Assembly: GCF_050947335.1 (NCBI RefSeq)
Contig: NC_134988.1
Span: 7,874,001-7,938,000 of the forward strand
Length of the DNA stretch: 64,000 bases
Direction of reading: 5' to 3'
From: Megachile rotundata
Taxonomy: Eukaryota; Arthropoda; Insecta; Hymenoptera; Megachilidae
Below the pieces are notes generated by a model that did not search any database, was not told the origin of the DNA, and saw only the letters and a program-made list of their open reading frames with translations. Positions 47,881 to 60,794 of the stretch are shown here, in pieces; position 1 is the first letter of the stretch, and each line of letters opens with the position of its first letter. Made by a program: the position numbers and the translations under genes.

Positions 47881-49734
47881 CTTCCTCTAATCACTTTTTT
47901 TATATTTTCAAAATTTGAAAAAGAAAAATTAGAAAAATTTTGTAAAAGTATGATGCGAGTTTGATTAAATGTACGATCAAGGTTGGATATTTTATCAGGT
48001 GTTTTGGGGGAGCCTGTAATGGGGACACGTACGTAAGATGAAAAGACGATCGAGTTTTCCCTATCTGTTTGCCAGTGTGCGTATAAGAATGGCACGTAAG
48101 TACCATATGTGGTGAAAATCTGAAATTTTGCTGACGATCGTCCGGGGACTACGGAGATGTATCCGTTAAGGATTTCTGCTCATTGGAGCGTCCTTACGTA
48201 GAAGGCGGGGGAGTTCCCTGAGGATTTCACAGCAGGGATATATCCAACGACCAAGATTACAACGTGCATTCTACTGTATACCAGTAATTGAAAAGGATTT
48301 GTTTTCTTCTGGGTAATCTGCCGCAGATTTGTATTCGTTATGCTTCCTCGGCTATCTTGGAATATACACGTAAACGAATAAATTCTATCTTTTTTATCTG
48401 GGTAACATATTTGATGTGATTCTACTAGAAAAAGCAGGGTACAATACGTTTAGTGTTATACTTTCTTTAATTACGTTTATGTTATACTTTCAAATTCGTT
48501 GATTTGAATTTGAATATTTTCCCGCGCTTTTGTAAGTCAGGGATGCAGTAAGAGATATTTAATTGAAAAACAAGGAAGTTTTAGGTTTAATTTCATATTT
48601 ACTTAAGTACTATTTTGAATTTGCATATTTTCCCGCGCTTTTCTGAATTTCAAATGCTGCAAGATATATTTAACTGAACAGGAACAATATTAGGTTTAAC
48701 GTTATATTATTTTAATTGTTAATTTAAATTAAGATATTTATGCACATTTAAAAAGTTACTTATAACACAATGTTATCGTTTACAATGATAATTATTTTAA
48801 TATCTGAAATTGTTATAATTGTTTATTGATAATTTTTTAATTAACAAAATAAGGTACCCAGGTAATTTGTATATTCAATATAATTCTTTGAATCATAACC
48901 TAAAATTAGAATAATTTGGGTTAGACTTAAATTAGGTTAGGTTACACTTAAATGAAGTCCAGATTAGGTTAAGCTTGAGTTAGGTTAGGTCTGACATATA
49001 TTAGTCACAACGTAAATGTTAGGTTAGATTAGATTCAAGTAACATTATGTTTAGATTAGGTTAGTTTTAAATTATGACTATTTCTGTGTTAAAAAAAAGT
49101 ACAATTAAAAGCTACATTATTGAATATTGTTATTTATTTGCAGAAATAATATTTTATAATAAAATTTCTTTATAAACGTTCAGTAACAAGGTTAAACAAG
49201 AAAATAAAGAAGACAATGTCTGGATACACCAGTGATCAGGATCTTTTTATTGTTATCAGGATTACACATAGTGTTTCCGCATGCTGCCGTCTATTTGTTA
49301 CACTTCTCGCACACAATCTACGCGTTGTTTCTTACAGCTGTACTTGTTACATCGTTCTACGATAAAAAGCAGAAGAAATTTGTCGCTCGAGATGTCGCTC
49401 AAAAATTTCATTGGCACCCTACGTCATCCTCCATACAGATCTATTAATTAATCTACGTATCGTCGTTAGTATATGCAGAACATTTCGCGTATCAAACTGC
49501 AGCCATTCATTGAACAAGTTAATCAAACTCTGCACTAGTGTGTCGAAGTAACGTATTCGAGTCCTCTGTACATTATAATTACTAGGGAATTAAATAAATA
49601 AGAAACGAGAGCATAGAACGCGATATGGGGAAGGTTTGGGGCGGGCGTGGGCACGAAAATGCTCATTGGGCTGCCCTGTAGTTGGGACCGTTGAGATTTG
49701 GACGTTTTGGTATTTGGGAATTTAGGGATTTCGT
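47881..49734. other. Unique and lightly repetitive sequence
   Basis: GC-richer island at about 48000-48260; two diverged copies of a unit containing TTTTCCCGCGCTTTT at 48519 and 48639; several GGTTAGGTTA/TTAGGTTAG words at 48910-49070. A 71-codon hydrophobic frame at 49232-49447 lacks splice context and is not called. Confidence 0.45.
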
Positions 49735-50400
49735 GTTTTGCGAATTTGGGGATTTAGTGATTTAGTGATTTAGGAATTTAGGGACTGGGAAATTTGGGGG
49801 ACTTAGGAATTTTGGGACTTACGAGTGTTGGGACTTAGGAATTTGGAGACTTAGGAATTTGGGGACTTAGGAGTTTTGAAACTTAGGAGTTTTGGGACTT
49901 AGGAGTTTTGAGACTTAGAAATTTGGGGACTTAGGAATTTTGGGACTTAGAAGTTTTGGGACTTAGGAGTTTTGGGACTTAGGAGTTTTGGAACTTAGGA
50001 GTTTTGGGACTTAGAAATTTGGGGACTTAGGAGTTTTGGTACTTAGAAATTTGAGGACTTAGGAATTTTGGGACTTAGAAGTTTTGGGACTTAGGAGTTT
50101 TGGAACTTAGGAGTTTTGGAACTTAGGAGTTTTGGGACTTAGAAATTTGGGGACTTAGGAGTTTTGGTACTTAGGAGTTTTAGGACTTAGGAGTTTTGGA
50201 ACTTAGGAGTTTTGGGACATGGAAATTTGGGGATTTAGTAATCTAGAAATTTAGATATTTGGGAATTTGGGAATTTGGGAATTTGAGAATTTGAGAATTC
50301 AGAAATTTAGGGATTTGGGGATTTGGCGATTTATGGATTTGGATATTTGAGAATTTAGGAATTTAAGGAATTAGAAAATTAGGGATTTGGAAATTTGGTA
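49735..50400 (+). repeat. 16-bp minisatellite (TTAGGAGTTTTGGGAC)
   Basis: About 40 tandem copies of TTAGGAGTTTTGGGAC and close variants (AATTTGGGGAC, GTTTTGGAAC). The plus strand is strongly G/T skewed. Both edges decay into AATTTGGGAATTTG words. Confidence 0.95.
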
Positions 50401-51220
50401 ATTTAAAACCTTTCGAATCTGAAATTGTAATCCCAAAAACCCAAATAGTGGGATACATCCCTATGTTTGTCCTCCACCTACGCCATGCTCACTCCCGGGC
50501 ACTCCATCGAATTCCTCAGCCCATTAGAGCCCCGACATTGCCCACGTTTGCCCCAAAGCTACCACATGATTCTCTCCTTCTTCTACGTTATTAACCATTC
50601 ACCACACTAATGCAGAGTTAATAATCAGAAAGATTATATTGCACAGCATGTCGACTCGCAATACCACTAATAATTGCAAGTAGACTAATTGTTACAATTT
50701 AAAGGGCCTTAACGAAAATAAACGGTATCCTTAATGGAATTAAATAGAACAAGTATGTTTTGCTAAAAATTAACTTTCTATCACTGTATTCAAAGTTTAT
50801 TCCCGCCATTTACAAGCCTATGATAATTTTCATAAGTTTCATTACAAAGTAGCGTGGGTGCAATTTTCTATGTGCATGAAACGTAATGATTATACATATA
50901 TCTTCATTGGAAATACAAGTTTTGAGCTTCTTGTGAAATTTTAGTTTGAGTTTCTTTTAATTTCACATTCGCTGGGTGTTATAGAACTGGATGTATTGGT
51001 TTAGTTTTGCGTGTGATTCAGGTATCTTGGCTACACTGTGTACAAGGCGTACCATAATATGTGGACTTAACCTCAATTATGCTAAAACAAGTTAAATTTT
51101 TAATTATTATAGGTTAAAATTGACTAGAGATTAGTATCATAGTGTATTATTGAATATTATGCATAAATACTATTTTAAATTGAAAGTTTTAACGTGTTTT
51201 TAGACAATATTGTACTGTTA
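50401..51220. other. Unique AT-rich sequence
   Basis: No ORF of note; a small GC-richer patch at about 50460-50590. Confidence 0.4.
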
Positions 51221-51830
51221 CTGATGGCATCACGTGTTTAGTAACAGTTATACTAAAAGTGCGCGAAATTTAAATTGCGTTCGCGCAAAATCTGTTTAAA
51301 CCATAACAAAAAGTAAAAAATGTAAATTATAATATTCTTTATGCATTATATTGTAGGTTGTTTATTATACAATATCGATGGTAATCATTTACATGGTTTT
51401 GAGAGATCACTATGTTAAAAACGCGCGAAATTCAAATCCTGTTTTCTCAAAATTCATAAAAAATGTAAAAGAAACTTAGAATAAAAAAGTCACGGCACTT
51501 TTCAAGCATATATAATAAATTTTTATTAAGTATTATTGATGGCAATTAGTTATTCGGCTTTGTGAGTGACCATCACACTAAAAACGCGCGGAATTCAAAC
51601 TTCGTTTTATGCAAATTCTTCCAAATTCTAAAAGAAATTAAGAATTCGAAGTTATGATATTTTTCACAAATATATTATACTCTTTCAGTACGTATTATTA
51701 ATAATAATCGTTTACGATCTGTTAAATAACCACCATACCAAAACCGCGCGAAATTCAAATCGTTTCTCCCAAATTCTTCTCAGTTTCAAAAATAAATTAA
51801 AAATAACTGCGTAAAACGATGTTATAATTA
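51221..51830. repeat. Diverged about 161-bp tandem repeat with CGCGCG cores, 4 copies
   Basis: GCGCGAAATT or CGCGCGGAATTC occurs at about 51261, 51422, 51585 and 51745, each preceded by ACTAAAA-type words and a GATCACTATG/GACCATCAC block and followed by CAAATTC. Divergence between copies is considerable outside the core. Confidence 0.75.
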
Positions 51831-52079
51831 ATAAAGCGAATAAATTACGTCCACATAGCATGGTACAGTCCTATAATGATTTCAAAAGATCATTGTGTTT
51901 CGACGTAATTGGTATTGAACGAGTCCGTGATGAATACGAAGACCCCTAATTTACAGTGTCTTTTTTGAATTACATTCTACCCCTTTCTCTCACTTCCAAC
52001 TTCGCTATCTTCTTTCCTTTTTCTACCACCGCCAGCTCCCCTGTCCCCCGGTGCGCCCTCTCCCCTCCAATCGTGTCGA

Positions 52080-52180
52080 TTAATTAGTGGACGCAGACGG
52101 GCTATGGATTTGACCGTAAAATATTCCTCGTGGATGGCAAGCGGAACAATTCGAGCTTGTTCTCTCCGTCGGTTCGTTTC
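52080..52180 (-). CDS. Candidate terminal coding exon of an unidentified minus-strand gene
   Basis: A good acceptor (GATGATTGCAG, minus strand) precedes base 52180. Read in phase 1 this gives about 33 residues rich in Ser, Thr and Pro (NEPTERTSSNCSACHPRG) ending at TAA 52082-52080. Phase 1 is exactly what the exon at 55142-55013 leaves, so the two can splice together. A competing frame is open for about 69 codons, so the assignment is tentative. Function unknown. Confidence 0.4.
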
Positions 52181-54184
52181 CTGCAATCATCAATTGTTGA
52201 AAATTAACAAAATTCCGGGACGAGTTGGCCTGGCGAATCAAAGGAGGCAAACAAAATCGAAAAACCGTTTCATTTATTTATTCATTTCAAATAGAATTGC
52301 CAATGAATCGACCAACAAAATATTGAAAATGTTGATCGAGAGATTGAGGATCAAAAAGATGAATCGTGTTCTTTGATATCAATTAATGAAAGCTTTTTCG
52401 AGTTTTTCCTTTTTATCGCGAGATAAAAATGATGTACTAGCTTCGTTTGCAATATTATTTCTCTTTCATGAGGTTTTTATATCGATTCCGAGGAAAACTT
52501 TCAAATGAAGCCGCAGGTATTTACTTTGCGATTGGTGCATTTGCGTTAAAAAGTTAGGTTAGGTCACTTTGATCAGTTAAAAAATTATTATATTTTTTAG
52601 ATGTTGTTTCTAGTTGAGAAACATAAATTTTTCTTTGTCTATTTTTGTTTGAGAGCATGGCAAGATTCATAATTTTCTTTGTTTCTTGTTCGGTTGAAAA
52701 ATAACAAAATGGTGGCAGGTTTCTTGTGTTTCTACAAAATGGCGTTCTACTGAAAAATTCTACGTCTTGTTAAAAATACTTACAATTAATATTTCATCGC
52801 TGTTTAGTTATTAAAAAATAGAGACGCTATACTATTTTACAGATTATGTTTTATAGGGCCATTTTTATTTCTTAACAAAAAATATACTACTGAAATTTTT
52901 TAATTAAAATCTGTAATTAAAGCAACGTTTTTGAAAACTAGAAACAAATTGTCAAAAGTATAGTATTTGTTAAATTATCAACATAGAATAAATTAGGTTA
53001 AATAAATAAAATGGCCTTTGCATTTAACTAAAATCAAATTAAGTTAGTCTAAATTAATTTAGTTTATGTCAGTTTATTTAGGTTAAGTATCCAAGGTTAT
53101 TAAGTAACAAGTTAGGTTAATAACCTAACCTAGTAGTAACCCATCTTAACTTTTTGAATTGTAACTCACCTCAAAAAGTGGATGTTTAATTACATTATGT
53201 TAAATAATTGAAATAAACAATTTTACCATTTGTTTACATTAAACTTTGATATAACTTGGTTTTTGTAACTTAAAAATTTGTAAAAATTATGTGATATATT
53301 TTGGAATAATTATTCCAAGAAATTTGTGAAAAATTTCCACAGATTTCCATCGCTGAAATACAACTTCCAGTTTGTCAATAATTTGAAGAAAAATAAATTG
53401 CCACAAATTAAACGTCAACCGACAAATAACTTTTTGAGTAAGGTATATTATAGAAAACGAAGTTATAATAAATAATGAAAGGATTAAAAGCAAGCGGAAC
53501 GTTTTGATCGTGCCATTCTTGAATTCTGAAGGGAAAAGCGCAAGCGTCGTGGAAATCACGCCTCCTCGTCGGGAGGAGTTCAACCCTCAACCCCTTTGGC
53601 TGTTATTACGGTCTCCAAGATCCACCCCCTCTATTTGGACGTCGAGAGGGAACCCTCCGTTTTCACTTAACACTACGGACGCGACTAATTATTCTAATTA
53701 ATCGAAACTCCGATCTTCCTCGTGAACCACTTGGTGCCGTGCTAATTACCAATTACTAATATTAGGAAGCCATAGTCGTGGAACGTCGGGGGAGATTAAG
53801 CACCGACTGAACGATATTTACCATTTCCAGCGATACGGCAAACTAATGGTAATTATTTCACAGAATTTCATCGGATAACTAGTTGATTCTTCGTTGTCCG
53901 CGGATTGATTCCTCGAAGATGTTGAAACTTTCGTATTAAGAGGAAATTATTTGTGTCTGTTTCTGGGAAATGTGTTCATTTTATGTACGGGAGTTAATGT
54001 AAACTTTTGAAGTTTTAGTTAAGCTTTTCAATGTTGTGCAGAAATTTGTGTGCATAATTTTAATCTTACTTAATTTAATTTTACGTAATTTAAGCTATGT
54101 TTTCATTGCGAGGTTATAAAATACTTAAAGCTTGTATGCATTTATATAATTTACATTAACCTAACCTGAACTTAATATATTGTG
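52181..54184. other. Unique sequence, possible intron; contains AT-homeobox-like site cluster
   Basis: Mostly AT-rich. GGTTAGGTT and TAACCTAACC words near 52553 and 53110. A GC-richer island spans 53510-53680 and is followed by clustered TAATTA/TAATTAC words at 53685-53850. Confidence 0.4.
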
Positions 54185-54620
54185 ACTTAAACTCAAGTAA
54201 CCAAACTTATCTTGAAACTAATTTAACCTTACTTATTTTGAATTTAACGCAATGATAAATTGCTTTGAGTCTAACCTAACCTAAATTAATTTGAATCTAT
54301 CTTATACAAACACAATTTGAATTAAAGTAACTTAACTTAACTTGAAAGTAATTTAACCTTACTTATTTTGAATTTAACGCAATGATAAATTGCTTTGAGT
54401 CTAACCTAACCTAAATTAATTTGAATCTATCTTATACAAACACAATTTGAATTAAAGTAACCTAACTTAACTTGAAAGTAATTTAACCTTACTTATTTTG
54501 AATTTAACGCAATGATAAATTGCTTTGAGTCTAACCTAACCTAAATTAATTTGAATCTATCTTACACAAACACAATTTGAATTAAAATAACCTAACTTAA
54601 CCTGAAAGTAATGAACCTAA
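54185..54620. repeat. 130-bp tandem repeat, about 3.3 copies
   Basis: TTTGAGTCTAACCTAACC recurs at about 54265, 54395 and 54525, 130 bp apart. Units share AATTTAACGCAATGATAAAT and CAAACACAATTTGAATT and differ by few substitutions. Confidence 0.93.
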
Positions 54621-55012
54621 CTTATCTTGAATTTAATTTAGTATAACTGAACATAAGCGTAGCTCAACTTAATTTAAACACAACTTCATTGAAATTTACT
54701 TCAATACAATATAACATAACTTAAACATAATCCATCAATTGCCTCACTGTTGTTCACCTAACCTATCTGTACTTTTCATTCATATTAAAGTTTTCATTTA
54801 CAATAATGTGATTTTTAAATTGTTCTTAAAATCGTAAAGTAATGTTCAAATTTTAAAGATCACCTTTTAAATTATTTTTAAATGATTCTTTTGAATGTTA
54901 TGTTTGTGGAGAATATGTAAGAATAATAATAATATTTTTGTGTTTACAAAAGAAATTTTACAGCGATTTTAGAGATAAAGTTGTCAGGTAAAGCTGTTAT
55001 ATTTTAACATAC

Positions 55013-55142
55013 CCTTTATTGCATTCAGATGTCGATAGAAGTTATTTCCTTGCCAGCTTCCGGGACTCCTTGCAGGTTGAAGTTCCGGTTTGGTGTCGCG
55101 TATGGCTGCTGCTTCCTCCGCAATTTTTTCAGCTTCTCGTTC
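55013..55142 (-). CDS. Internal coding exon of an unidentified minus-strand gene
   Basis: A strong acceptor (CTTTCTGTTTCAG) lies just right of 55142 and a strong donor (GTATGTT) at 55012-55006. The frame between them is open and protein-like: EREAEKIAEEAAAIRDT, a charged amphipathic helix or coiled-coil, then Pro/Ser/Trp-containing sequence (ELQPARSPGSWQG) and NFYRHLNAIK. The exon starts in phase 0 and ends in phase 1. Codon use and GC content contrast with the AT-rich repeats on both sides. I do not recognise the protein; upstream exons would lie at higher coordinates, possibly beyond the window. Confidence 0.65.
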
Positions 55143-55299
55143 CTGAAACAGAAAGTTTTAAAACTTTGTTAAATTTATTTGTACAGTGTATAATTACCTA
55201 AATTAGACTCAGTTTACATGGCCTCAAATAATCAAGACTCTACATTTCTTTAACTATGAAAATAGCCGAATAAATTTTTTGTAGAGTTACTACTAATTT

Positions 55300-56070
55300 G
55301 TCTAAATTTAGTATTTCGTATTTTTATAATTCTTTAGTATCTTACAATTTTATAACTATTTGGTACTTTCTTTAAATTGTATGTAGTACTTTATTATTTC
55401 ATAATTGTCTAGCATTTTACAGTTTTATAATTATCTAGTATTTTGTAATTTCATAATTGTCTAGCATTTCATAATTTTACAATTGCCTAACATTCTATAA
55501 TTTCATAATTGCCTAACATTTTACAATTTTATAATTATCTAATATTTTGTAATGTCATAATTGTCTACCATTTTATAATTCCATAACAGACTAGCATTTT
55601 ATAATTGTATAATTATGTAGTATTTTATGATTTTATAATTATGTAGCATTTTATAATTTTACAATTGCCTAACATTTTATAATTTCATAATTATCTAGCA
55701 TTTTACAATTTCATAATTATCCAGTATTTTTTAATTCCATAATTGTCCAGCATTTTACAATTTCATAATTATCTAGTATTTTGTAATTCCATAATTGTCC
55801 AGCATTTTACAATTTCATAATTATCTAGTATTTTATTATTTCATAATTGTCTAGCATTTTACAGTTTTATAATTATCTAGTATTTTGTAATTTTATAGTT
55901 GTCTAGCATTTTATAATTTCCTAATTGACTAGTATTTTATAATTGTATAATTATGTAGTATTTTATGATTTTATAATTATCTATCATTTTATAATTTTAC
56001 AATTGCCTAACATTCTATAATTCTATAATTGTCTAGCATTTTACAATTTCACAATTATCCATTATTATAT
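55300..56070. repeat. About 26-bp minisatellite (TCTAGCATTTTATAATTTCATAATTG type)
   Basis: About 28 tandem copies alternating between CTAGCATTTTACAATTTC and CTAGTATTTTGTAATT variants, each carrying ATAATTGTC or ATAATTATC. Variant order suggests a partly homogenised dimer of about 52 bp. Confidence 0.93.
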
Positions 56071-57699
56071 AATAATTGTCCAACTACGTACCACATTCTA
56101 AAATTATTTAAAAAATATATTCCACACGAATACCGCTTCACATTTAATCATAAATAGTTAATAGTTCGTCATCAAAGAAACGTTTATAAAGGCAACCGCA
56201 ACATCTGTGCACATCACGTCCAACAGATATAATAATCTCTCTTCTTCTATTGTTTCGACCCTCTGCATCTAGTCCGAGATCTATCATTCAGACAATTCGC
56301 CCTGGGGAGCGTACGTCTATGGGGCAGTGAAAAAGTTGAAATATCGGTACACGTACTCGAGACTTATCATCTTACAGAACGAAATTTTATTTATTTCGTG
56401 TTTTGGTTCCGCGGCATACGGGCCTCAAATATCTACAGTGCACCACGACGAATCGATCTTTCATGATTTTCGCCGATCCAACGAGGTTGCACGGATATTA
56501 TGAGCAACATATGTGCCGATTGCATGGGGTATCTTCCATCGAACACCTGCTCTTGTTCGGTAAATGTGTTCCCATTATACCCTCTTATCGGTTTTGACAT
56601 CGTATACATAGTTATTTTTCTATCATTGCATCGGATATGGTCGTAAGTTCCAGGGACGTATCTATTGGAGGAGTTTTTTATGAGGCCTTAACATGACAGA
56701 TTTATTTCTATTTTCAAGATTAATAAAGATAAACCATAGAGTAGATATAACAAGAGGCGACACTAGACAAGGAAACCTAGAGAGAGACAGCACTAATTTA
56801 AATGCCCAAATCAAAAGAATCGGGGGTGCGCATGCGCATAGTGTAGAAGTATGGCGGTCAAAAAAGAATAGTTTAAACCTGCATATTCACCAGTAATTTA
56901 TTTGTAATAAATATTTTGTCATATCTCTGTAACACATTCATCTATAATTTCTTGTGATATATATTTTTTCATTTTCTTAGAAGTTATTTGTAATAATCAT
57001 TTCCGTAATACATATTCTTCAAATATATTTTGTAGAGCAATCATTTTTATCCTTTTCTTTTTCAACTTTCCAACGGCGTAAAATTGATGAAAATACCTCA
57101 AAAGACAATATTATATACAGAAAATTTATTACAAATATATTCCAAATTATTGGAGATTGATACGAAAGTAGATTTGCTCGATTTAAATTTCCCGCTCGTT
57201 TGTACAACCAATTTAAAGGGGCAGACTAAGTTATATAATTATTGTTATACAAGTAACTATATTGCCCTATTGTTTAATACGATGACCCATACGACGTTGA
57301 AAGGCAGCATTTAATTAAACTTTTTAATACCATTCTGTGCCGCCTGTTCGATGCTAATGGCCTGCGACGAGCAAGACGCCGATCAAATTTTCATGGTGTT
57401 TGGGATTCCAAGTAATTACGTTTTGTGTACAGAGGAGCTTGACGAAAAGCGCTGGGGGCCTAAGAGGGTAGGTTTATCTATTGTGAAATAATTCAACGAG
57501 TCGAAACATTAGAAGGGGTAGATTTTAATCGATAGACATACGGTTCCATATATACTTAACGACTTTTCTTTCCTATCTTTTATATTTTTAATTTATATTT
57601 GCAAAAATATTCTCATTTTTTTCCTTTTAAATTCTATTTAAGTTTTAAATACGTGTATCATAAATTTCATCACAAAATTTTATTGCAAACTGACTGGTT
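56071..57699. other. Unique sequence with GC-richer islands
   Basis: Islands at 56165-56640, 56750-56880 and 57300-57480. In the last, a 40-50 codon plus-strand frame ends at a donor-like AGG|GTAGGT, but alternative frames are equally open; no gene is called. The rest is AT-rich. Confidence 0.4.
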
Positions 57700-58620
57700 T
57701 ATATAGAGACGTTTCGCTATTTAACAACCGACACTTTGAGGCCGATAGCTAACCATTTTGTATTACGAATATTGATGAAACGTTTACGTAGTCTTTTTCT
57801 TTAGACTTCAAGTTTTACATTCATGTACTATAAGTGGTATTTTGCAATACTTTTCTGTTATGAAATTATGTCAGATGTTAATTACTTAACAGAGTATATT
57901 TTATTACAACAACAGATGTTGCTATCAAGCTAACTATTCATTTCGCATTAAGAGTATCGATGAAACGTTTAGACAGTCTCTTTTGCTGAACTTTAAGCTT
58001 CAAATTGATGTATCATAACTGTCATGTTACATCATTTTTATGTCATTAAATTATATAAAGCTGCGTATGTTTTAAAATACATACATGGCTTCATGTAATA
58101 TTATCAATCAATCATTTTGTATTAAGAATATTAAAAAGCGTTTATACGTTGATTCATATTAAACCAGAAGCTCTAAATTGATATATCATAGTCGTATTTT
58201 GAGATATTTTTCTCTCAAATCGTATCAGGCATTACTTATGTAACAAAATATATTTCACTGTTTATACGTAGTATGTTTTCCATTGCTTTGAGGCCGACGA
58301 ACAACCAACTTGCACTAGGTATCGGAATGAAATGCTTATACAGCCACTTTCCTTAGTCTTTAACCTTTAAAATGATGTATCATAAGCACCATTTTACAAT
58401 ACTTTTCTGTTATAAAATCACGTCAGAATCTTACTCTGTTATCAACCATTTAATACATAAAAATGTAATTGTTTTCATTACTGATTCGCCATTTTGTTTA
58501 TGGAATATGTACGAAGAATTTATACTAAAATTTTCTTCAGACTTTACACTTTAAATTGACGTATCAGAAGTGTAATTTTAAGAAACTTTTCTGTCATGAA
58601 ATCATCTCTGATTTTCTACA
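57700..58620. repeat. Diverged satellite-like repeat, about 185 bp, 5 copies
   Basis: The motif GATGAAACGTTTA or its variants recurs at about 57773, 57960, 58133, 58327 and 58509 (spacing 173-194). Units share AACCATTTTGTATTA, AAATTGATGTATCATAA and ACTTTTCTGTTATGAAAT. Some units contain GAGGCCGATAGCTAACC. Copies are old (many substitutions). Confidence 0.82.
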
Positions 58621-60239
58621 TTAAACAGATTTTTGTTCTACTTGCAAACTGTATTGCACTTACAAGTTTATTGGCAGCAAGTTTTTTAATATATTATAAA
58701 TTACCAGATAAATTTATACGAGAATTGTTTATAATTTCAATCGAAAGAATATCTTTCTTGTTGAACGTAAAGTGATGATTGTTGTACGAATACTTTTTGT
58801 AATCGATAACGGTGAATGTCTGTGTGGTACACATTAATGGTGATATGAACGTCGTTAACAAACACCGGTGACCAATCTCTCGCGGGTAACAAAGTAAATG
58901 TAATCGGGGTGGCTTCCACCACGGCATTACGTGACAATGTAATCGTCCTACACCTAGCTTGAATATTTCATTAGTGCTCGATGGAGGCGTCACGCTTGCA
59001 ATCGCTTTTACTCGACCCGGTATCTCGAATCGTGCATCTCCGCGATTACCTCGACATAACGTTTCGAACAACAATTTCAGCTTGGAATTAAACAAAATGA
59101 TCCTAACCTTAATAGACATTCGGCAACAATTAATTCACTGTAACCATTGATTAACTTCTGGGAACTCGTTTGAAGATATGAACAATCTGACATCACAAAT
59201 AACTACGAACTTTTAGAACACTCGATGTAACTGATATTTCGAAATGAATAATAAAGCTGCAGTAAAAATTCATGAAAAGTTTATGAAAAATGCAATATAA
59301 ACAACAATGAAAACTTAGTTATTGAAACATGTAATGTAATTTGCAGATATGAGATAAATATGACTGCATAATATATGTATAATACAGTGGCATATGTGTG
59401 ATAAATAAATATACATGTTAATATGAGTGCAATACACAATAATGCATAATACAGTGACAATAAAATAAATATGACTGTAAGATACAATATGTGTACAATA
59501 TAATATCACAATAAAGTGAATTTCTCTATAATATAAATTTTTCTACTCTTTCAAAAGAGTATAACTACAACATAACCTCAAAATTTATGGATCATCTACA
59601 TTTACAGTATTAATCCACATTTCACGCCATGTTTCATTAAATAATATTAAATAATAATATTAGATAATATTATTTAATAAATAAAATTAAATAATATATC
59701 ATCAAAACCATTCAATTTTATTAAATAAATATTCTATCTTTTTATCGTACCACCATTTTGTAACATACATGTTTTGTAACACAGGTACACTCCTGGAAAT
59801 CTTTAAATATGCATCCTCGCGTGTTACTTCCCTGTTACTTTTATTTTTCCTGAACTGTACCGTCACGAAACGTACAACAGCCTTGATGTACATACGCTGA
59901 TTTTTAAATAATGCCCGACACGCGGCTGTTCCAGGGAATTGATTTAATCATCGAATCTTATCGCGAGAATCGATGGAAACATGAAACGCTGAAGCAAGCG
60001 AACATACCGTGTAATTTGAGAGTGTTCATTTTTGAGGATAACGTTGAGTATTAACTGCTTTGCTTTCTCATTAACCATAGTAATTGAGTGCGGGATCTAT
60101 TTTTTGCGGAGACTTTGATAATTACTGATTCTAGGTTTAAAAATTGATTTCAGAATTTTTTAGATGAGTTGTAGTTGATAGTTTTTATTTGACGCTTTAC
60201 TAAATTCAATTTTCATATTATAATTTAACACAGCTACTC
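58621..60239. other. Unique sequence with a GC-richer island
   Basis: Island at 58790-59070, open in two minus-strand frames; one (SRNAVVEATPITFTLLPARD) ends at a donor-like GTATTCG in phase 0, but no good acceptor precedes it. A second GC-richer stretch lies at 59880-60030. Otherwise AT-rich, with no gene called. Confidence 0.4.
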
Positions 60240-60562
60240 CTGTATGTTACAATTCTTATAATTCTTATAATTCTTACAATTCTTATAATTCTTACAATTC
60301 TTATAATTCTTATAATTCTTACAATTCTTATAATTCTTATAATTCTTATAATTCTTACAATTCTTATAATTCTTATAATTCTTATAATTCTTATAATTCT
60401 TATAATTCTCATAATTCTTATAATTCTCATAATTCTCATAATTCTTATAATTCTCATAATTCTTATAATTCTTATAATTCTTGCAATTCTTACAATTCTT
60501 ATAATTCTTATAATTCTTACAATTCTTACAATTCTTACAATTCTTACAATTCTTACAATTCT
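60240..60562 (+). repeat. 9-bp minisatellite (ATTCTTATA)
   Basis: About 35 tandem copies of ATTCTTATA with ATTCTTACA and ATTCTCATA variants. The Ile/Arg-repeat frame on the minus strand is a by-product. Confidence 0.97.
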
Positions 60563-60794
60563 TTAAAAATTTTTAAACAAACAAATCTCTAAAAATCCTC
60601 AAAATAATTTTTTAACTATTCTCTGGTGTCTTAGAATTCTCTGAAATTCATAATAGACCAATGTCTCAAATATCACACCCTGTTTATTATTCTACATACA
60701 ATTTATCAATTTTCGATATATTTCATACCAAGAGTACAATTAAACATCATCATGACCTTAAATGGCATCAACTGTACCAACTTTAAATATTGTC

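Noticed and set aside
49232..49447. 71-codon hydrophobic plus-strand frame
   Set aside because: Hydrophobicity follows T-rich composition; no splice signals or recognisable family, and a second frame is also open.
57296..57480. Plus-strand frame ending KRWGPKR at a donor-like GTAGGT, suggestive of a neuropeptide
   Set aside because: No signal peptide or acceptor, alternative frames equally open, and the dibasic pattern is too short to be meaningful.
58694..59119. 141-codon minus-strand frame
   Set aside because: Overlaps a second open frame in the same GC-richer island; residue pattern (many Cys, His, Trp) is not protein-like and no family is recognised.
60218..60457. 79-codon Ile/Arg repeat frame
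   Set aside because: Pure by-product of the 9-bp array, whose period is a multiple of three.
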